This document shows, piece after piece, positions 1-12,123 of a DNA stretch of 64,000 nt; position 1 is the first letter of the stretch; every line of letters begins with the position of its first letter. Position numbers and translations under genes: made by a program. The stretch spans positions 189,247 through 253,246 of the forward strand of contig JAFJTR010000033.1 of the NCBI GenBank assembly GCA_022559985.1, read 5' to 3'. The DNA is from Parastagonospora avenae f. sp. tritici 18332-5 (taxonomy: Eukaryota > Ascomycota > Dothideomycetes > Pleosporales > Phaeosphaeriaceae). Below the pieces are notes generated by a model that worked only from the letters and a program-made list of their open reading frames with translations, was not told the origin of the DNA and searched no databases.

Positions 1-155
1 ACAACGGAAGGAATGTCATACAAGAAAAGAAGTCGCGACACAAAGTTCGCGCTACCATCCGCGTTCTCCATCTAGCGCGAATTCCGATCGACGTTTCCCC
101 AGATTATTGCGACAACGATTCCCAAGTCGCGACTCCACGAGAGTTCCATGAAGCC

Positions 156-1281
156 ATGCCTCGCCTCTCCGTGCGCAACATTGTCGTCACCGTCAACATC
201 CTGCTTCTTACCGCGCTGGTGATACACCTGAAGCAAGTGCTATGGGACCGCCAACTCTCCCCTGCCGACCTCGGCACGTCGCATATCCCCGATGAGCTCC
301 TCGATGACGCCCAGTTCTCGAAGCGGCGAACGACTGTCGTTGTTGCCGCGCAGGCGAGTGAGAATGCGACGTGGCTCGACGCGTATTTTCCCGACTGGGA
401 GAAGAATATATACCGCGTTGACGATAAGTCGGCGGCGCTCAGTGTGCCGAAGAATAAAGGGAGGGAGAGCATGGTTTATTTGACGTTTGTTTTCCACTTT
501 GGAGTTTATATGTTCTTGCAATTGACTGTGGTGATAGATATATCATTGATAACTACGATTCCCTCCCAGACAACGTCCTTTTCATCCATCCGAACAGATA
601 CCAATGGCACAACGACGACCCGGACTATGATGGCCTACCAATGCTGCGCCGCTTCCAGCTGCCCTACCTCGAGAAAGAAGGATACGTGAACATAAGGTGC
701 GCATGGTCGTTGGGTTGTCCCGCGGAGATCAAGCCGTTGCAGGAAGAAGGCGAGCATAGGGAAGCGGTGCACGCGGGCGGCGACTACAAACAGGCATTCG
801 AACACCTGTTTCCTGGGACAAAGGTGCCGGAGACTGTAGGCGTGAGCTGCTGTGCGCAGTTTGCTGCGACGCGGGAGAAGATTAGGGAGAGGAAGAAGAG
901 CGAGTATGTGAAGTACAGGCAGTGGATTATGGATACGGAGTTGGGCGATAGTATTAGCGGGCGAGTGATGGAGTATTCATGGCATAGTACGTATGATCTC
1001 TTACACCAGTCCCTCCTCCCAGCTTCATGAGACTCTGCTCTTCACGAGTCGTTGACTGACTTCCTCTAGTGATCTTTGGCAAGCCACCAGTGCATTGCCC
1101 GAGCGAGAAAGAGTGCTACTGCAAGACGTTCGGGCTTTGTAACCTCACATGTAACGGCGATCGCGAGTGTCAAGGCCGATATACTTTACCGCCGTTCTCG
1201 TCGCTGCCCGATGGTTGGCCATACGTTGGCTGGAATAAAGAAGAGAGGGAACGAGCTGGGCCTGAAGACCCATTTGCATAA
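156..1281 (+). CDS. DUF3431 family protein
   Basis: Three exons (156-484, 538-986, 1070-1281) give 329 residues in consistent phase. The first intron joins to YLTYIIDNYDSLPDN and the second recreates SWHMIFGKPP across a split ATG codon. Residues about 7-26 form one hydrophobic segment (signal anchor), suggesting a type II membrane protein. The body has the features of the fungal DUF3431 family: the early VVVVAAQASENATWLD block, the FIHPNRYQWHND-like block, and a Cys-rich C-terminus (PSEKECYCKTFGLC). No biochemical role is established for the family; a resemblance to glycosyltransferase-like secretory proteins is speculation. The last coding exon carries the first copy of a diverged tandem repeat that continues past the stop. 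Start chosen because ATG 156 is the first in-frame ATG and precedes the anchor. Confidence 0.85.
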
Positions 1282-1520
1282 TTTCACGCCCTTTCGATAT
1301 CCGCGGAGCACAAGACTCGTTGGCGCATACCTAACCAGCATTGAGTACACCGTTCTCGTCGCTACCCAACGGATGTCCGTAGACTGGTGTGGAAAAGAAG
1401 AGGGAAGACGAGACTGGCGTGAAGATCCGTTGCATACCTATCAGATTCGTCGACGCATATCCGCCCAACATTGAGTGCACCGATCTGCTCACATACCCGA
1501 ATTCACTCCGGCTCTACAAA
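1192..1520. repeat. Diverged tandem duplication of a gene 3' end
   Basis: The segment beginning CCGTTCTCGTCGCT at 1192 (inside the last DUF3431 exon) recurs at 1350 with many substitutions. Shared landmarks in order are the AAGAAGAG run, GTGAAGA/CTGAAGA, TTGCATA, an ACTCGT/ATTCGT block, GCGCATA/CGCATAT and CATTGAGT. A partial third start appears near 1480 (ACCGATCTGCTC). The period is about 130-158 bp because of indels. The first copy is coding and the later copies lie downstream of the stop. Confidence 0.65.
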
Positions 1521-3159
1521 GCCTGTAGTGGGTGTATGAGCCCCGCACTAGTTGTGCTGGCACATTCTGCGCCCTCGCTTCTGGTCGGTTGCATTGGTAT
1601 TACTACGCTTAGTGCGGTGTCACATATATCATAGGGCTATCGTCGCCGTTTGCGGCGTTCGCTCGATTGTTGAACACGCTCCTACGATCTAGTCGAGCCC
1701 AACATTCACGACACTCGGCATTCGTCCTACCTCGCCCATCATGGGCCTACAAACCCGCCACGATGCTTCTTTAGCTACTAGGCTGCAGTCGATATTTCAA
1801 GACTCCGGGAAGAGGGACCATCGGTTCTGGACAGTCAAATCGCCCCCAATCGATATTTGTGGTTCCACTCGATCTACTGTCGTTCACAACGTCGGGTCCA
1901 TATAATCGTTTATACAGCATATGATTCACCGATGGACGTTTTGAAACCTCGCCCTTTGCCATTTCCGGCCTTTTTTTGGAAGCACATGTTTCCATCGCCG
2001 CAGCAATCGGTTCTCGTTTGTACCTATTGCTGGCATCGGCCCCATTGGCAACGACATGAGGTGCAGGATCATGCAAGCATGTATGCAGTACTTTGAGCCG
2101 TGGAACCCCCGTTGTACCATGCTTCCCAGTGCATAGTACCTGCTTACCTGCCCGCCTCCCCGTTCTTTCCCATTGGCTAGCACAACCCGCTTCCCAGAGG
2201 ATAGCTGCGCAGCCCCAAAACGTCCAGGGCCAAGGGCGCTATTTCGGTGGGAGATAGTGCGGGTGACCTTCACTTCTCGTACCCCAACAGCTGCATGCGT
2301 TGCGCACCCTTATCACCCTTCGGATGAGGTACGCCATGGCCCCCTCCAGTGATCAGGCTGAAAACTCCTTGCTCAATGACAACAGGTATTGAAGCAAGGC
2401 TGCATTCACCGACCACGATCAACACGACTAGCAGCAAGGATGTTCGAGCATTGGCGTTCATGGATCCGTTGTAAGAACACTAATTGTCAACGATCGAACG
2501 CACGGCATATGTATCCCGCGTCACAAGATGGGCTAGTACAAGCGTTGTGGCAGGCTGAGGATTGAGATGCCAAGAAGCGTGCGGCTCTGCGACTGTTCGC
2601 TGGAGCAATTACCGAGGAGAGTTTAGACCGAGCCGCATTGGCTGAGCGAATTGAATCACGCGATTCAACATCAACCGAGAAGTGCGTCTCGAGCTCTTTT
2701 CCTCTCGTCAGCAATGAGATCTAAAACATTTATTAACATTCTGGTTGGTTGATAACAATTCACAAGATCCTCATTACCCCGCCATGGTGCCATGCCCACG
2801 AAGGCAACATTCCACTTTCCCCAGCCTGATGTTTCGAGTAATACTCGAACGCCAATCTGAACCCGGTACGTTGGCCTGCACGACAGGTACGACCTGCATT
2901 GACTTCCACACTAATTTCGCCAATAGGGCGCTCGTTTTTACTGACAGCAGAGCCGCGTGAACGAGGCCGTGCCATGGCGTCCAGTTCCAGGCATTGCTGC
3001 ACACGCAGCTGACCCCCTTCGTCGGATCAAAGAGCCTCATCTTTTTACAGTACAAGTTGCCTTAATTTGCCTTCAAACTTTTGGACTACCTTGTGAATAG
3101 GGTGTCGCTCACGTGTCCTTTGTCCGTGCTCTCTTTCGACGCCTTCCAGTCCCTTAGGC
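1282..3159. other. Long intergenic region (1.9 kb)
   Basis: It holds the downstream copies of the tandem duplication (to about 1520) and one weak minus-strand candidate gene (1926-2461). No other ORF shows coding character, and I saw no tRNA-like B box. The last few hundred bases are the likely promoter of the F-box gene. Confidence 0.5.
1926..2461 (-). CDS. Possible small secreted protein (weak model)
   Basis: ATG at 2461 opens a convincing signal peptide (MNANARTSLLLVVLIVVGEC, probable cleavage after SLA), followed by a Gly/His stretch. The first frame stops after 63 residues, but a 44-nt intron (2239-2282) joins in phase to a second frame and gives 163 residues ending at 1926; alternatively the 63-residue product is real. 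I recognise no family. The second exon is basic (RLLRRWKHVLPKKGRK) with few cysteines. It could be a chance ORF: the signal sequence is the only positive evidence, and the intron is short. Confidence 0.28.
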
Positions 3160-5055
3160 ATGACTGTCTCCCTCGACGGACTACCTTATGACATTCTGTT
3201 CTACATCGCTTCGAGCATCCACCTTGACGACATCGTTCATCTTAGTCAAACATGCCGTCAGCTCAGAAGCCTGCTCGACGAGAGAACTCTTCAGCGTTGC
3301 GTAGTCGAGGTATGAGGTCTTTATCCTTCGATTGCATAGAGTGAACAATTGAGTGTCTAGCAGAGTTTCAACCATGCCAAAGAGACTGCTCTTGCACGCA
3401 CCGAAGAGATAACGTACAAAGAAGCGCTTCACGCAATTTACGACAGAAGGAACGCCTTGTCAAATGCACACCCTTTCTCGGCTCGCGTTCTTGGACAAGG
3501 AACCAGCTTTCTATATCGTCACGGCATCATATGCATACTACAGGGTCAAATGGTCGATGTTATGGATGTGCGCTCGACTTCACCTACAGCGCGCCACGAT
3601 CTCAGTGCCTTAATAAAACCTATACTGGAGTCCGCCTTTACTGTCTTTGGTTCTATTAGGATCTCTTTGATGTATTATAGCGACCACGTCCTCGCTATCT
3701 ATGTGGAATCCGAGAGCCGTCCTAATGCTGGATACATATTTGCACTTCGCATTGGAGGACAGGTTTCAGACAGCAGTAGAGTGCTTGCAGCATTTCATGT
3801 CACGGCAAGCTCGAAAGTCTTTGTACGAAACAACGCTCGATATTTATATTATGGTACACATACTGGCATTGGCGACGACGGACATCATAAATGGGAAGTG
3901 TCAGGCGTTTCGCTCGACGACAAATTTCCACTTCCTGACACCGGCAGACCATTGTTATTTGAAGACTTTCATGGCACTGATATTGGATCAACGATTGCAT
4001 TCGAAATCTATAACGACTATTTCTACGCTGTCTCAAATCAAGGGACATTTGAAGTTGAGGAAGTGGATTGGACTTCGTTCTATCACTGCATTCGATTCCC
4101 TCTCGACAAGCCTATTATGAAAGAAATGCTTAAAGATGAGCGTGTTTATCGTCGGCAACATGCTCAGGGACCTATACATGACTCCTGGACAGATTTAACA
4201 CTTCAAATTAGCGAACGGACGAACGAAGTTATGATTCTTGAATCGAGAAGAGAATGGGCGCAGGCTTCATCACGGCAATCACGTACCTTCTACACTTCAA
4301 AGTTCCACGTCAAATCCAAACACACATCTAAAGAATCTTCCTCCACCGAAGACGATGCGGACACAGTCTTACTACCTGAAAACGATCTTTTCGTCGACTT
4401 ATTAGACTCATCGAACAAGCCAAACTGGATGCCCACGCCACCTCAATGCAGCTCGAGCCACCATCCCGAGTTCACCAAAACCGAAGCCTCCCCCCGATCC
4501 TTCATACTCGCCAAGACGAAATTCCGCGCCTACAACCACTCCTGCACGTCATTCCTCGACCTGGTCGAAGACGAGCGCTGCTGCAACGACCCCTCCAAGC
4601 CCGGCTGTCTCAGACTGCGAGTTGGCTCGCGCCACTCCACATCACTCAACATATCACCGCTCGACGTCAAAGGCAAGGGCCGCGCCGACGACACGGCACC
4701 CACTTTCAACGACCACGTCTCCTACCGCAACTCGCCAATCCGCATGTGGCCGCCGCCCGCCTCGCGCTGCCCATGCTCCAAGCGACTGCACGACATCATG
4801 AACCCGCCGCTGGCGCTGGGCCCCAGCCACGCGCGATCTGTCACCGGCGTACTGGACGATCGGACGCTGGTGTACATGGTGAAGGCGGGGAGGTCGTATG
4901 GTGCCAGCGACGATAGTGCATTGGGCACCATTGTCGTCGTGGACTTCACCCGGCCATACAGCAGCACACCATCGCGTGTGGACAACAACGACGAGGCACA
5001 CTGGCAGTGGACGACCGGCCAGCTTCGCCGGTGCAGGAGTGGGACGTGTCGGTAA
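3160..5055 (+). CDS. F-box domain protein
   Basis: Two exons (3160-3309, 3361-5055) encode 614 residues. The N-terminal 50 residues read as an F-box: LPYDILFYIASSI, then HLDDIVHLSQTCRQLRSLL, which in this family binds Skp1 and recruits substrates to an SCF ubiquitin ligase. The long remainder shows no repeat family (no obvious LRR, WD40 or kelch) that I can name. It includes a low-complexity Ser/His/Asp stretch around residues 300-330, and after residue 390 the third positions become strongly GC-rich, unlike the first half. The substrate is unknown. ATG 3160 lies directly before the F-box, and the 51-nt intron keeps phase 0. Confidence 0.8.
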
Positions 5056-5975
5056 GCGAGTGGTTCGTACGACGGTTTACTAGATTGATGGGCCGTGCTG
5101 CCAGTGAAAGAAAATGTCGCAGAGCCGCATGCTTAGAGGCATGCTGTTCGGGCGCACCGTTTGCCTGTTCGATGGACCCGCGTGACCTGGCATGGTGGCC
5201 CTGTAACACCCCGCACGAGGCTGAGGCTGTTGACAAGGCTGAGGGCTCGCAAAAGGGGCCGAATCTTGTTAAAAGTCACGTTATGAAGAACGTTATAAAG
5301 TGGAGTGCATGTGCATATGCGGCTTGTGTGATTGCGACTTGAATTTACATGCAAGTTGCCCTGGATTTGTTTTGTTTGGGGAGATAGTTGCGAAGTTGCG
5401 TTGATCCGAAGTCGGGCCCGATTCTTCAGCCTTGCGATGGCTTATTGGCATTATTGCTAGTCCGCACTACTCAATGCATTATCTTCTTGTTCACGCTTCT
5501 TCTTTGGTCTGATTAGATGTGTTGAGCAAGGGCGTAGTACAATCCCATTTGTGTCATGAGCTGAGATCTGAGATCGGTGGTCATGCGCCACCTTGCTGAT
5601 GGCTTATAGAGCATGAGCAAATCAGCTACTGAACCGGAAAGTTTCTCTACCGGCGGGACATGCAGAGTAAGGCTAGACACGGCTCGTGGAGTAAGCGCGA
5701 GGCTACGAACCAGCACTATCAACTTGCAACAAAAGTGAAATGAATCTGGCCTAGGCAGACTGCGACAACAGTCTAAAAAATAGAACAAAACAGTTGGATA
5801 AAGCTGCGAATGCCTCCAAAAACTCTTTTACTGTTTTCTCAAGACAGGACAAAAGTAAGCTGTCTATATACAGGCTTTGTGTTGAAATGCTGATCCTGTG
5901 TTGAAACAATCTGGTATCTTTACACAACTAACTCCTATGTGCTTTTGCCATGGCCCCATGCTCCGTTCTTCCTTT
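5056..5975. other. Intergenic region between convergent genes
   Basis: It lies between the 3' ends of the F-box gene and of the minus-strand methionine sulfoxide reductase gene. Only shadow ORFs are present. Nothing specific seen beyond presumed 3' UTRs. Confidence 0.4.
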
Positions 5976-6699
5976 TCAAAAATCACACGCCTCCCCAAGC
6001 ATGCGCGCCAACTCCTCCAACGCCCTCTGATCCTCCCCATCAAACCCACTCAACTCGGCACAATCAACATCGATAATCGCAACCGTCCGCCCCCCCTGCA
6101 CAATCGGCACGACAATCTCGCTCTTACTTGCGCCATCGCATGCAATGTGCCCGGGGAACTTGTCTACATCGGCGACAAGCTGCGTTGTTTGCGTGGCTGC
6201 TGCGGTTCCGCACACGCCGCGTTTGAACAGGATTGTTTGGCATGCGACTTGGCCTTGAAAGGGGCCGAGGATGAGTTTGGCTGGGTCGGTCGGATCGGTG
6301 AAGTAGAAGCCTGCCCAGTTGACGGAGTGCGAGGGGGAGGGGAGGGAGTGCAGGGCGTGCCAGAGGAGGGAGGAAGTGTTTGAGAAGTTGCTGTCGGGGG
6401 TGTTAAAAATAATTGTACTCGGGTTTCGCGGCTAATGTTCTGTTTGCTGTTTTCCAGATGAATGTGGGGGTTAACGTACCAGACCTGTGCATTCGTTAGT
6501 CATATTGTGAGTATTGCGGGTTTATGTCTACTTACCCAATTCCTCTGCCCGTCGAATAATATCCGCGCTTGTTCGAGGACTTGTGCGTAGACTTCTTTCT
6601 TACTCAATCCCTCTGCAAACGCAGACGCATCGGCATGAACCTGCCTCAATCAGCCCAAGATTCCAAATCATCATAATCATTATCCAACTTCCGTACCAT
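5976..6699 (-). CDS. Free methionine-(R)-sulfoxide reductase (GAF domain)
   Basis: Reduces free L-methionine-(R)-sulfoxide in the cytosol with thioredoxin. Model (minus strand): exon 6699-6697 (ATG only), 6640-6536, micro-exon 6484-6480 (5 nt), 6390-5976; total 175 residues, the usual size. The single-domain GAF fold is clear: GQRNWVCNFSNTSSLLWHAL, VNWAGFYF, LGPFQGQVACQ, GVCGT, IACDG, IDVDC. The three family cysteines are Cys88, Cys98 and Cys122, with the same +10 and +34 spacing as Cys91/101/125 of yeast fRMsr (YKL069W). The micro-exon is required to read NWVCN; without it the frame breaks. Known homologues share this N-terminal region, so I trust the model despite the tiny exons. Confidence 0.88.
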
Positions 6700-7566
6700 T
6701 GCGATGATATGTGGCTTGGCAGATGCAGCTTCACTGCCCGAAGCTCACGACGTTGCGCACCAAATAGAAAAGTGCGTGAAGCCGGAAAACGCCGATCAGA
6801 CCCTGAAAAGAGAGAACCACACCGGAATTTTTGTTGTTTTGTTTTACCAGCAATGCCCGTCCGATTGCATTTTCACGTGGGTTGTGGGTCGCCGCGATGC
6901 TTAAGCGTTTTTTTGTGGAAATGGCGTCATTTGTAGACTAAACTCGAAATGGAAGACTGACTGGTTTGACGGGGTTGATCCTGGTGACTTTGTGCGATAT
7001 TGGTGATAGAGAGCTGAAGTAAAGTCTTGCTTGTACGCAGATTGTACATATTGCTGCGAACAGGGAATTTGACGTACCGTTGCATAGGTATACCTCAATG
7101 GTGGCCGCACTAATACAAAGTGCAGAGTTGTTTAAGATACCGAATTGGTTTAACAGAAAATCATCATTTCGCACAAGGAGAGGGACTTCTTAGTTTTAGA
7201 ACTCTGGATAAGACTACAGAAATTAACTCCTCATTAACTCATTCATACACGTCATTTTCACATCCGCGAATACTGCAGATGGCAACAAGACAAGCCGCAA
7301 GCTTGGAGAAACGAACAAGGTGTAGAGCAGCAAGGAAAAGAGACAGAGCAGTGACTGGAAAAGGACATTCCAACGCCTCCAGATGAAAGTGAACTCCAAA
7401 GCAGCGTTATGCCAAATCACGACCCATATGGACCAAACGCCCGTCCTGCAGACGACAGAATATGTAGCGCCGTATTGACAACGAGGAAATGATGGATGAA
7501 AGGCAGCCCCGATGCGCTGCGCCGATGATGCAAATGATGGAAACCAGATCAGAAAGCAGAAATCGA
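6700..7566. other. Intergenic region
   Basis: Upstream of the reductase gene and downstream of CDC14 (both minus strand). Only chance ORFs; 7407-7566 is probable CDC14 3' UTR. AT-rich from 6900 to 7250. Confidence 0.4.
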
Positions 7567-9622
7567 TCATGACTTGGTGCGGGCAAGGCCGTTTCCGATG
7601 CTGCCAACGCGACCGCTCGTCTTTCGTACGCCGGCGGGTGTCTTGCTATCCGTGCTTCGTCGTGCAGGGCTCGTTCGGATCTTGCCCATGCTGATGCTGC
7701 CGTTTCCACTCTTCTCCTTTGGCGTCTTTGGTCGCCCACCGACGGCGGGTGCCGTGTTCTCTGCGTCGCTCTCTTCGCCGAAGCCAAATGAGGTGTGTGT
7801 GACTGTCTGAACAACAGAGGTGGTGCTGAAGGCGCGTCGCTGCTTGTCCTTCGCGACGGGCGAGCGGGTAGGGGATCTGGAGTTGGTTCTCCGCGCGACC
7901 TGGCGGAGATGGTACTCCTCGTCTGACTCGCCCTCGAAGCGGCTGATCTCTGCTCTAACCTCTGTCTTTGTGAACGGCTCGTTCTCGTCAATGCGCTGTG
8001 GTGACTGCCTTGTGCTGCCATTGCCGTAGAGCTTGCTAGTCTTCCGCGGCTGACCAGGCGTTGGCGCTGGCAGGTTGTCCTCCTGTACTCCAATGTGTGA
8101 GTGTGCTGCGTTGCCGCGTTCATTCGACTCGATCTCGCCAAGAGCTACGCGCTTCTGCGAGCCGTTGGGTGGTGTGAAGGTCTGGCCGTTGCTTGCGAGG
8201 CGCTGCTTGCGCGGTGACTTGGTCGGTGTCGAGGGCATCATCTCTGCGTACTTGGCCTTCATCGTGTCCTCATGCCACCACTCGCGGAAGGTGGCCTGGT
8301 TGAGGTGCAGCCAATGCTGCTGGGGACCGACGACCATACCTGGGCGCATAAAGCGCATGTAGGCGATGATCTCGTTGGCTGTGAATCCGTGCTTGTAAAT
8401 CAGGTATGCGCCGATGAGGCATCCTGTGCGACCAAGTCCAGCTTTGCAGTGGACGGCAATGCCCTTCTTGTGCACCGTGATCATCTCGTGCGCGAGGTTA
8501 ATGAACTTGCGGACCAAGGATAGCGGCGGGCATGTTCCGTCGTCGAAGATCATGTTCAAGTGCTGGATGCCCATCTTGGTGAAGTAGCTCGAAGAGTAGA
8601 GCTCCGAGTTCAAGCGCACTACCAGGCCAATGTTGCGCGCACTGAAGTGTGATAGCACGTTCTTGAAGGGACCCGGTAATCCTGATCGCTGGACCTCGGC
8701 GATGTTGGAGGGGAGCGTCGCGTACATTGGCGATGATGTGGGGATCTCGTGGGTCGGCTGTTGCTGAGGCGAGGCGAATGCAAGGAATTGAGGGGTCACC
8801 CAGTTGAAGTCGCCCATGTCGACACGCTCAAACTTCTCATACCTGTGTATGTTAGCATTGGTCGCGCGCAGCCAGTCGCAAAACGTACTCTTCGAGGCTG
8901 AAGTCCTTGAGCCCGCAAAGACCTTCTTCCTTGGCCTTCCACACACCGTAGATGACGTCTTGGATGTTGAGAACGTAGTCTGCTTGGCTATAGCCTGCAT
9001 CGCGGAAGGGCATGCAAGGCGGGTCCATTTGCGCGATGGGCGCAAGGGCGAGGTGAGGCGGCCATGACTGGATCAGCACCATGTAGCAGGCCAATATGCA
9101 TGCGGCATTTGCGCGACCTGGCATTGTTAGTTGTTGCATTGTGATGGAGACCTAGTTGTCTTACTCCTTGAGTCTGCGCTGCTCCAGAAAACTACTGCCC
9201 TGTCCTCGTTCGCTGGGTCACCGAGAACCTCGTGCAGCTGCACGGCGAAGCGGTACAAGTGGCCAATGTGCAGGGGGCCGAAGTCGCCGTGGAAGGCGTT
9301 GTAGAGGAGTGTCTTGTCGATGCTGAAGTACACTGGTGGGTTCGCCTTGGCTCCGGTCGCAGTAGGACCGGCTTGTGCGCGTGCCGACCGCTTTGACGGC
9401 GATGCGCTCTGCTTGGGGTACGGGAATGGCGTCGTCGCATCAGGCGTGTGGGTGTATGAAGCTAGGTACAAGCGGTCTTGGATATACTGGAAGAGAAAAG
9501 GCGTGAGCATGCTGTGTTGTGGCGCATTGTTGTGGTGTTGTTATGATGCTTACCTCGATGACCTGCCCATAGCTGGTCGAACTGGCGCGAGGCATTCTGG
9601 CTACTCGCTGTTGCGCAGACAT
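7567..9622 (-). CDS. CDC14: Dual-specificity protein phosphatase CDC14
   Basis: Dephosphorylates Cdk phospho-sites to promote mitotic exit, cytokinesis and, in fungi, septation. Exons (minus): 9622-9554, 9486-9165, 9117-8889, 8842-7567; 631 residues with all junctions in phase. The N-terminal structural domain has the CDC14 hallmarks (YIQDRLYLASYTH, FHGDFGPLHIGHLYRF, FRDAGYSQADYVLNIQDVIY). The catalytic domain has the P-loop HCKAGLGRTG at about residue 328, preceded by HLNMIFDDGTCPP and followed by MRPGMVVGPQQHWLH. The last 230 residues are basic, Ser/Pro-rich and likely disordered, with many SP/TP sites, as in other filamentous fungi. The start gives MSAQQRVARMPRASS; a second in-frame ATG ten codons on is an alternative. 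Confidence 0.96.
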
Positions 9623-10336
9623 GGAATGGAAGGCGCAGCACCACAATCTCTCTACAAGGCGAGGCGATGTGAATTGGCGACTGTAATGTCGAGGACTTGG
9701 GATGGCAGCTCGGGCTTCAATGGAATGACACGGCGGGCGTGGAAGCGCGGATGGTAGCTGTAGTGTCTTCTGGAGCTGGAGGCGCAATGCCGGATACTGC
9801 TCGTCCTGCAGTACACGAAGTAAGGAATAGCAGTAAAGATGTGAGTCCTTTGATGGTGGATGGGAGGGTTCTATACATGTTGTATGTTTTGATGTTGATG
9901 TTTTGTCCGTGCACGACTCACGGTAACCCGGCCTGGACTAGTCGAGTTTCGGACCAGCATAACAACGCCGTCGACGACATCAGACCCAATTCAGCCCGTT
10001 CTGGCCAAAGCGCATCACAACACCGCTTGCAGTACGTCCTTCTCTCCAGTGCGTTCATTGGCGTAATCATTATGCTTTGCTGCAATTTGCTGGGCGGCAT
10101 TTCCAGAGGCATTATCAGAGGTCATTCCAGTAACGGAGGGCACCAGATACTCGTCTACCCGTTGCACGTACTGCACGCGCGAGATCACAGGGTCCAGTGG
10201 AGCCGTTGTTATCGCGAAGGTCTGCAGCGGGAACTGACACTAGTGGCAACACCACAAACACGAATCCGGTCGCACGGCATACATTACCGTCATTCGGCTT
10301 CATGCTTCTAAACATAACGAGCCCACTCAATATAAC
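9623..10336. other. Divergent promoter region CDC14 / SET-domain gene
   Basis: The two flanking genes are transcribed away from this 0.7-kb stretch. No supportable coding region; short overlapping ORFs have no family features. Confidence 0.45.
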
Positions 10337-12123
10337 ATGATCCGGAGAGGCAGGCAAGAGGGCTGGCTCAAAGAGCCCATTGAGTCGCTGCCAAGATGGG
10401 CCACCTTCCATGGAGTGAACTTTAATCATGTCAAGATTGGCCCGTTGCCAGGGTTTGAAGAGAGGGGCTCGACTGTCATAGCTTCTCGTGAGCTTCAAGG
10501 AGGCAGCGCAGAACCTCTTCTGATTGTGCCAAAAGATCTGATAATATCGCGGGCGAACATCGAGCTCATCGCTAGATCGGATCGTCACCTACGAGAAGTC
10601 TTGGAAGCCATTGGCGAATTTGGACGGGTGCGAGAGATATCTGGCGCAATGCCTGATCCAAACTGACTATCGCCAGACTACAAGAGGTGTCGTACTCACA
10701 TTCCTGTTGGTGCAAGCAACGATATGTTGTCCAGATACCAAGAACATCGGTGTTCTCAACCCTTTGACGGAGTACATCAAGTATCTACCTGACGAGCTGC
10801 TGCCAACCTTCTGGAGTGAGGAAGAACAGGAACTACTAGAGGGCACGACCCTGAAACCAGCAGTACGTGCCAAACTGAACAGTCTACTACGAGAGTTCGA
10901 ATCTGTCCGGACCGCAACAGAGTCGATTGACTGGTGCGCGAAGTGTTGGTGGGATGAAGACACTGGCATGATCACATTCGAAGACTGGATGCTAGTCGAT
11001 GCCATGTACAGATCTAGGGCCCTCGAGTTTCCGGGTACGGGCGACTGCATGATGCCGTGTGTCGACATGGCAAATCATGCATCAGGGGATGCAACAGCCG
11101 CATTGTACGAAACCGATGACGATGGGAACGGCCTTCTCTTGCTCCGAGAGGGCAAAACTGTTGCGCAAGGAGGCGAGGTCACGATCACGTGAGTTTGTGT
11201 CACAAATTTGATCACATATCTACTGACAAGCAAAGTTACGGCGATGAGAAAGGCGCATGCGAAAACATCTTCTCCTATGGCTTTCTCGAAGACGGAGTCT
11301 CCTCGGCCAAGGTCATGTTTCTGGCCCTCGACATACCAAACGACGACCCGCTAAGGCCAGCTAAAGTATTTGTGTCTACTGCAGCACCGGGATTTCGTAT
11401 TTTCGACAAAGACGGCAGTGTAGGTTGGGAAAGCGACTACATCTGGCTCGTTGTCATCAACGAAGAAGATGGCCTAGACTTCAGGATCAGGCAAACAATT
11501 GATGGCGAACGAGAGATACAAGCCTTTTGGAAAGAATTGGAATTGGATGATACTACCAAGCTTCGTGACTACCTACAAGAGGACCCCGCTTGGGACGTCT
11601 TCCAGCTGCGAGCTGTCGTTCTTCTCCAAAACCGGGTCGAGGCACAGATGGAAATGATCCAGGCGATGCAAGGACTAAACCAAGAATTGACAGTCCGGGA
11701 TATCCCTTGGAGACTTGCGGAGCGTCTCCGAAATCTGGAATTCGACATGCTGCAGCGTGCAACGCTGGCTCTTGACAGTCAGGTAAGTAATCCGTCCGAC
11801 TTGTGTCTATCCCATTACAGCTTGCTTGCTGCATTGCTTCGCTCTATGTCACATTTCGCCGACTTCCCTACCCGAATGCTGGAGGACCCATGTGGCATCT
11901 GTCTGCCGATCTGTGGGCCCGCTGTTGTCGAACCAAACTGCAAGGTTGCGCTTGATCGACAACTCGGTTACAGTACCTTCCGGCGACAGCTCCGCGAACC
12001 AATGATGACATACGACATAAACTGACTATCACAAATCAGAAATCCCGGCTCCTCGAATCGAAAACTGTACAGCAATACTTGGGTATGGCAGAAGATGGTG
12101 AAGAGGAAGTGGACTTCACGTGA
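10337..12123 (+). CDS. SET-domain lysine methyltransferase (RKM/SETD6-like)
   Basis: Likely an S-adenosylmethionine-dependent protein lysine methyltransferase of the RKM/SETD3/SETD6/Rubisco-LSMT class, whose fungal members methylate ribosomal proteins or eEF1A; substrate unassigned. Exons 10337-10627, 10677-11188, 11236-11782, 12040-12123 give 477 residues. The SET core is split by an insert as usual: early IGPLPGFEERGSTVIASREL, then CVDMANHASGDA (the NH motif) and EVTITYGDEKGACENIFSYG (the ITYGD motif). The C-terminal part is helical with an acidic end (EDGEEEVDFT). The third intron (257 nt) is unusually long and has an internal candidate acceptor at about 11820; I prefer the long intron because it keeps phase and gives a continuous helix. 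Confidence 0.85.

Noticed and set aside
7407..8141. Long minus-strand ORF (244 codons) over the 3' end of CDC14
   Set aside because: Out of frame with the clear CDC14 C-terminal exon; a codon-bias shadow.
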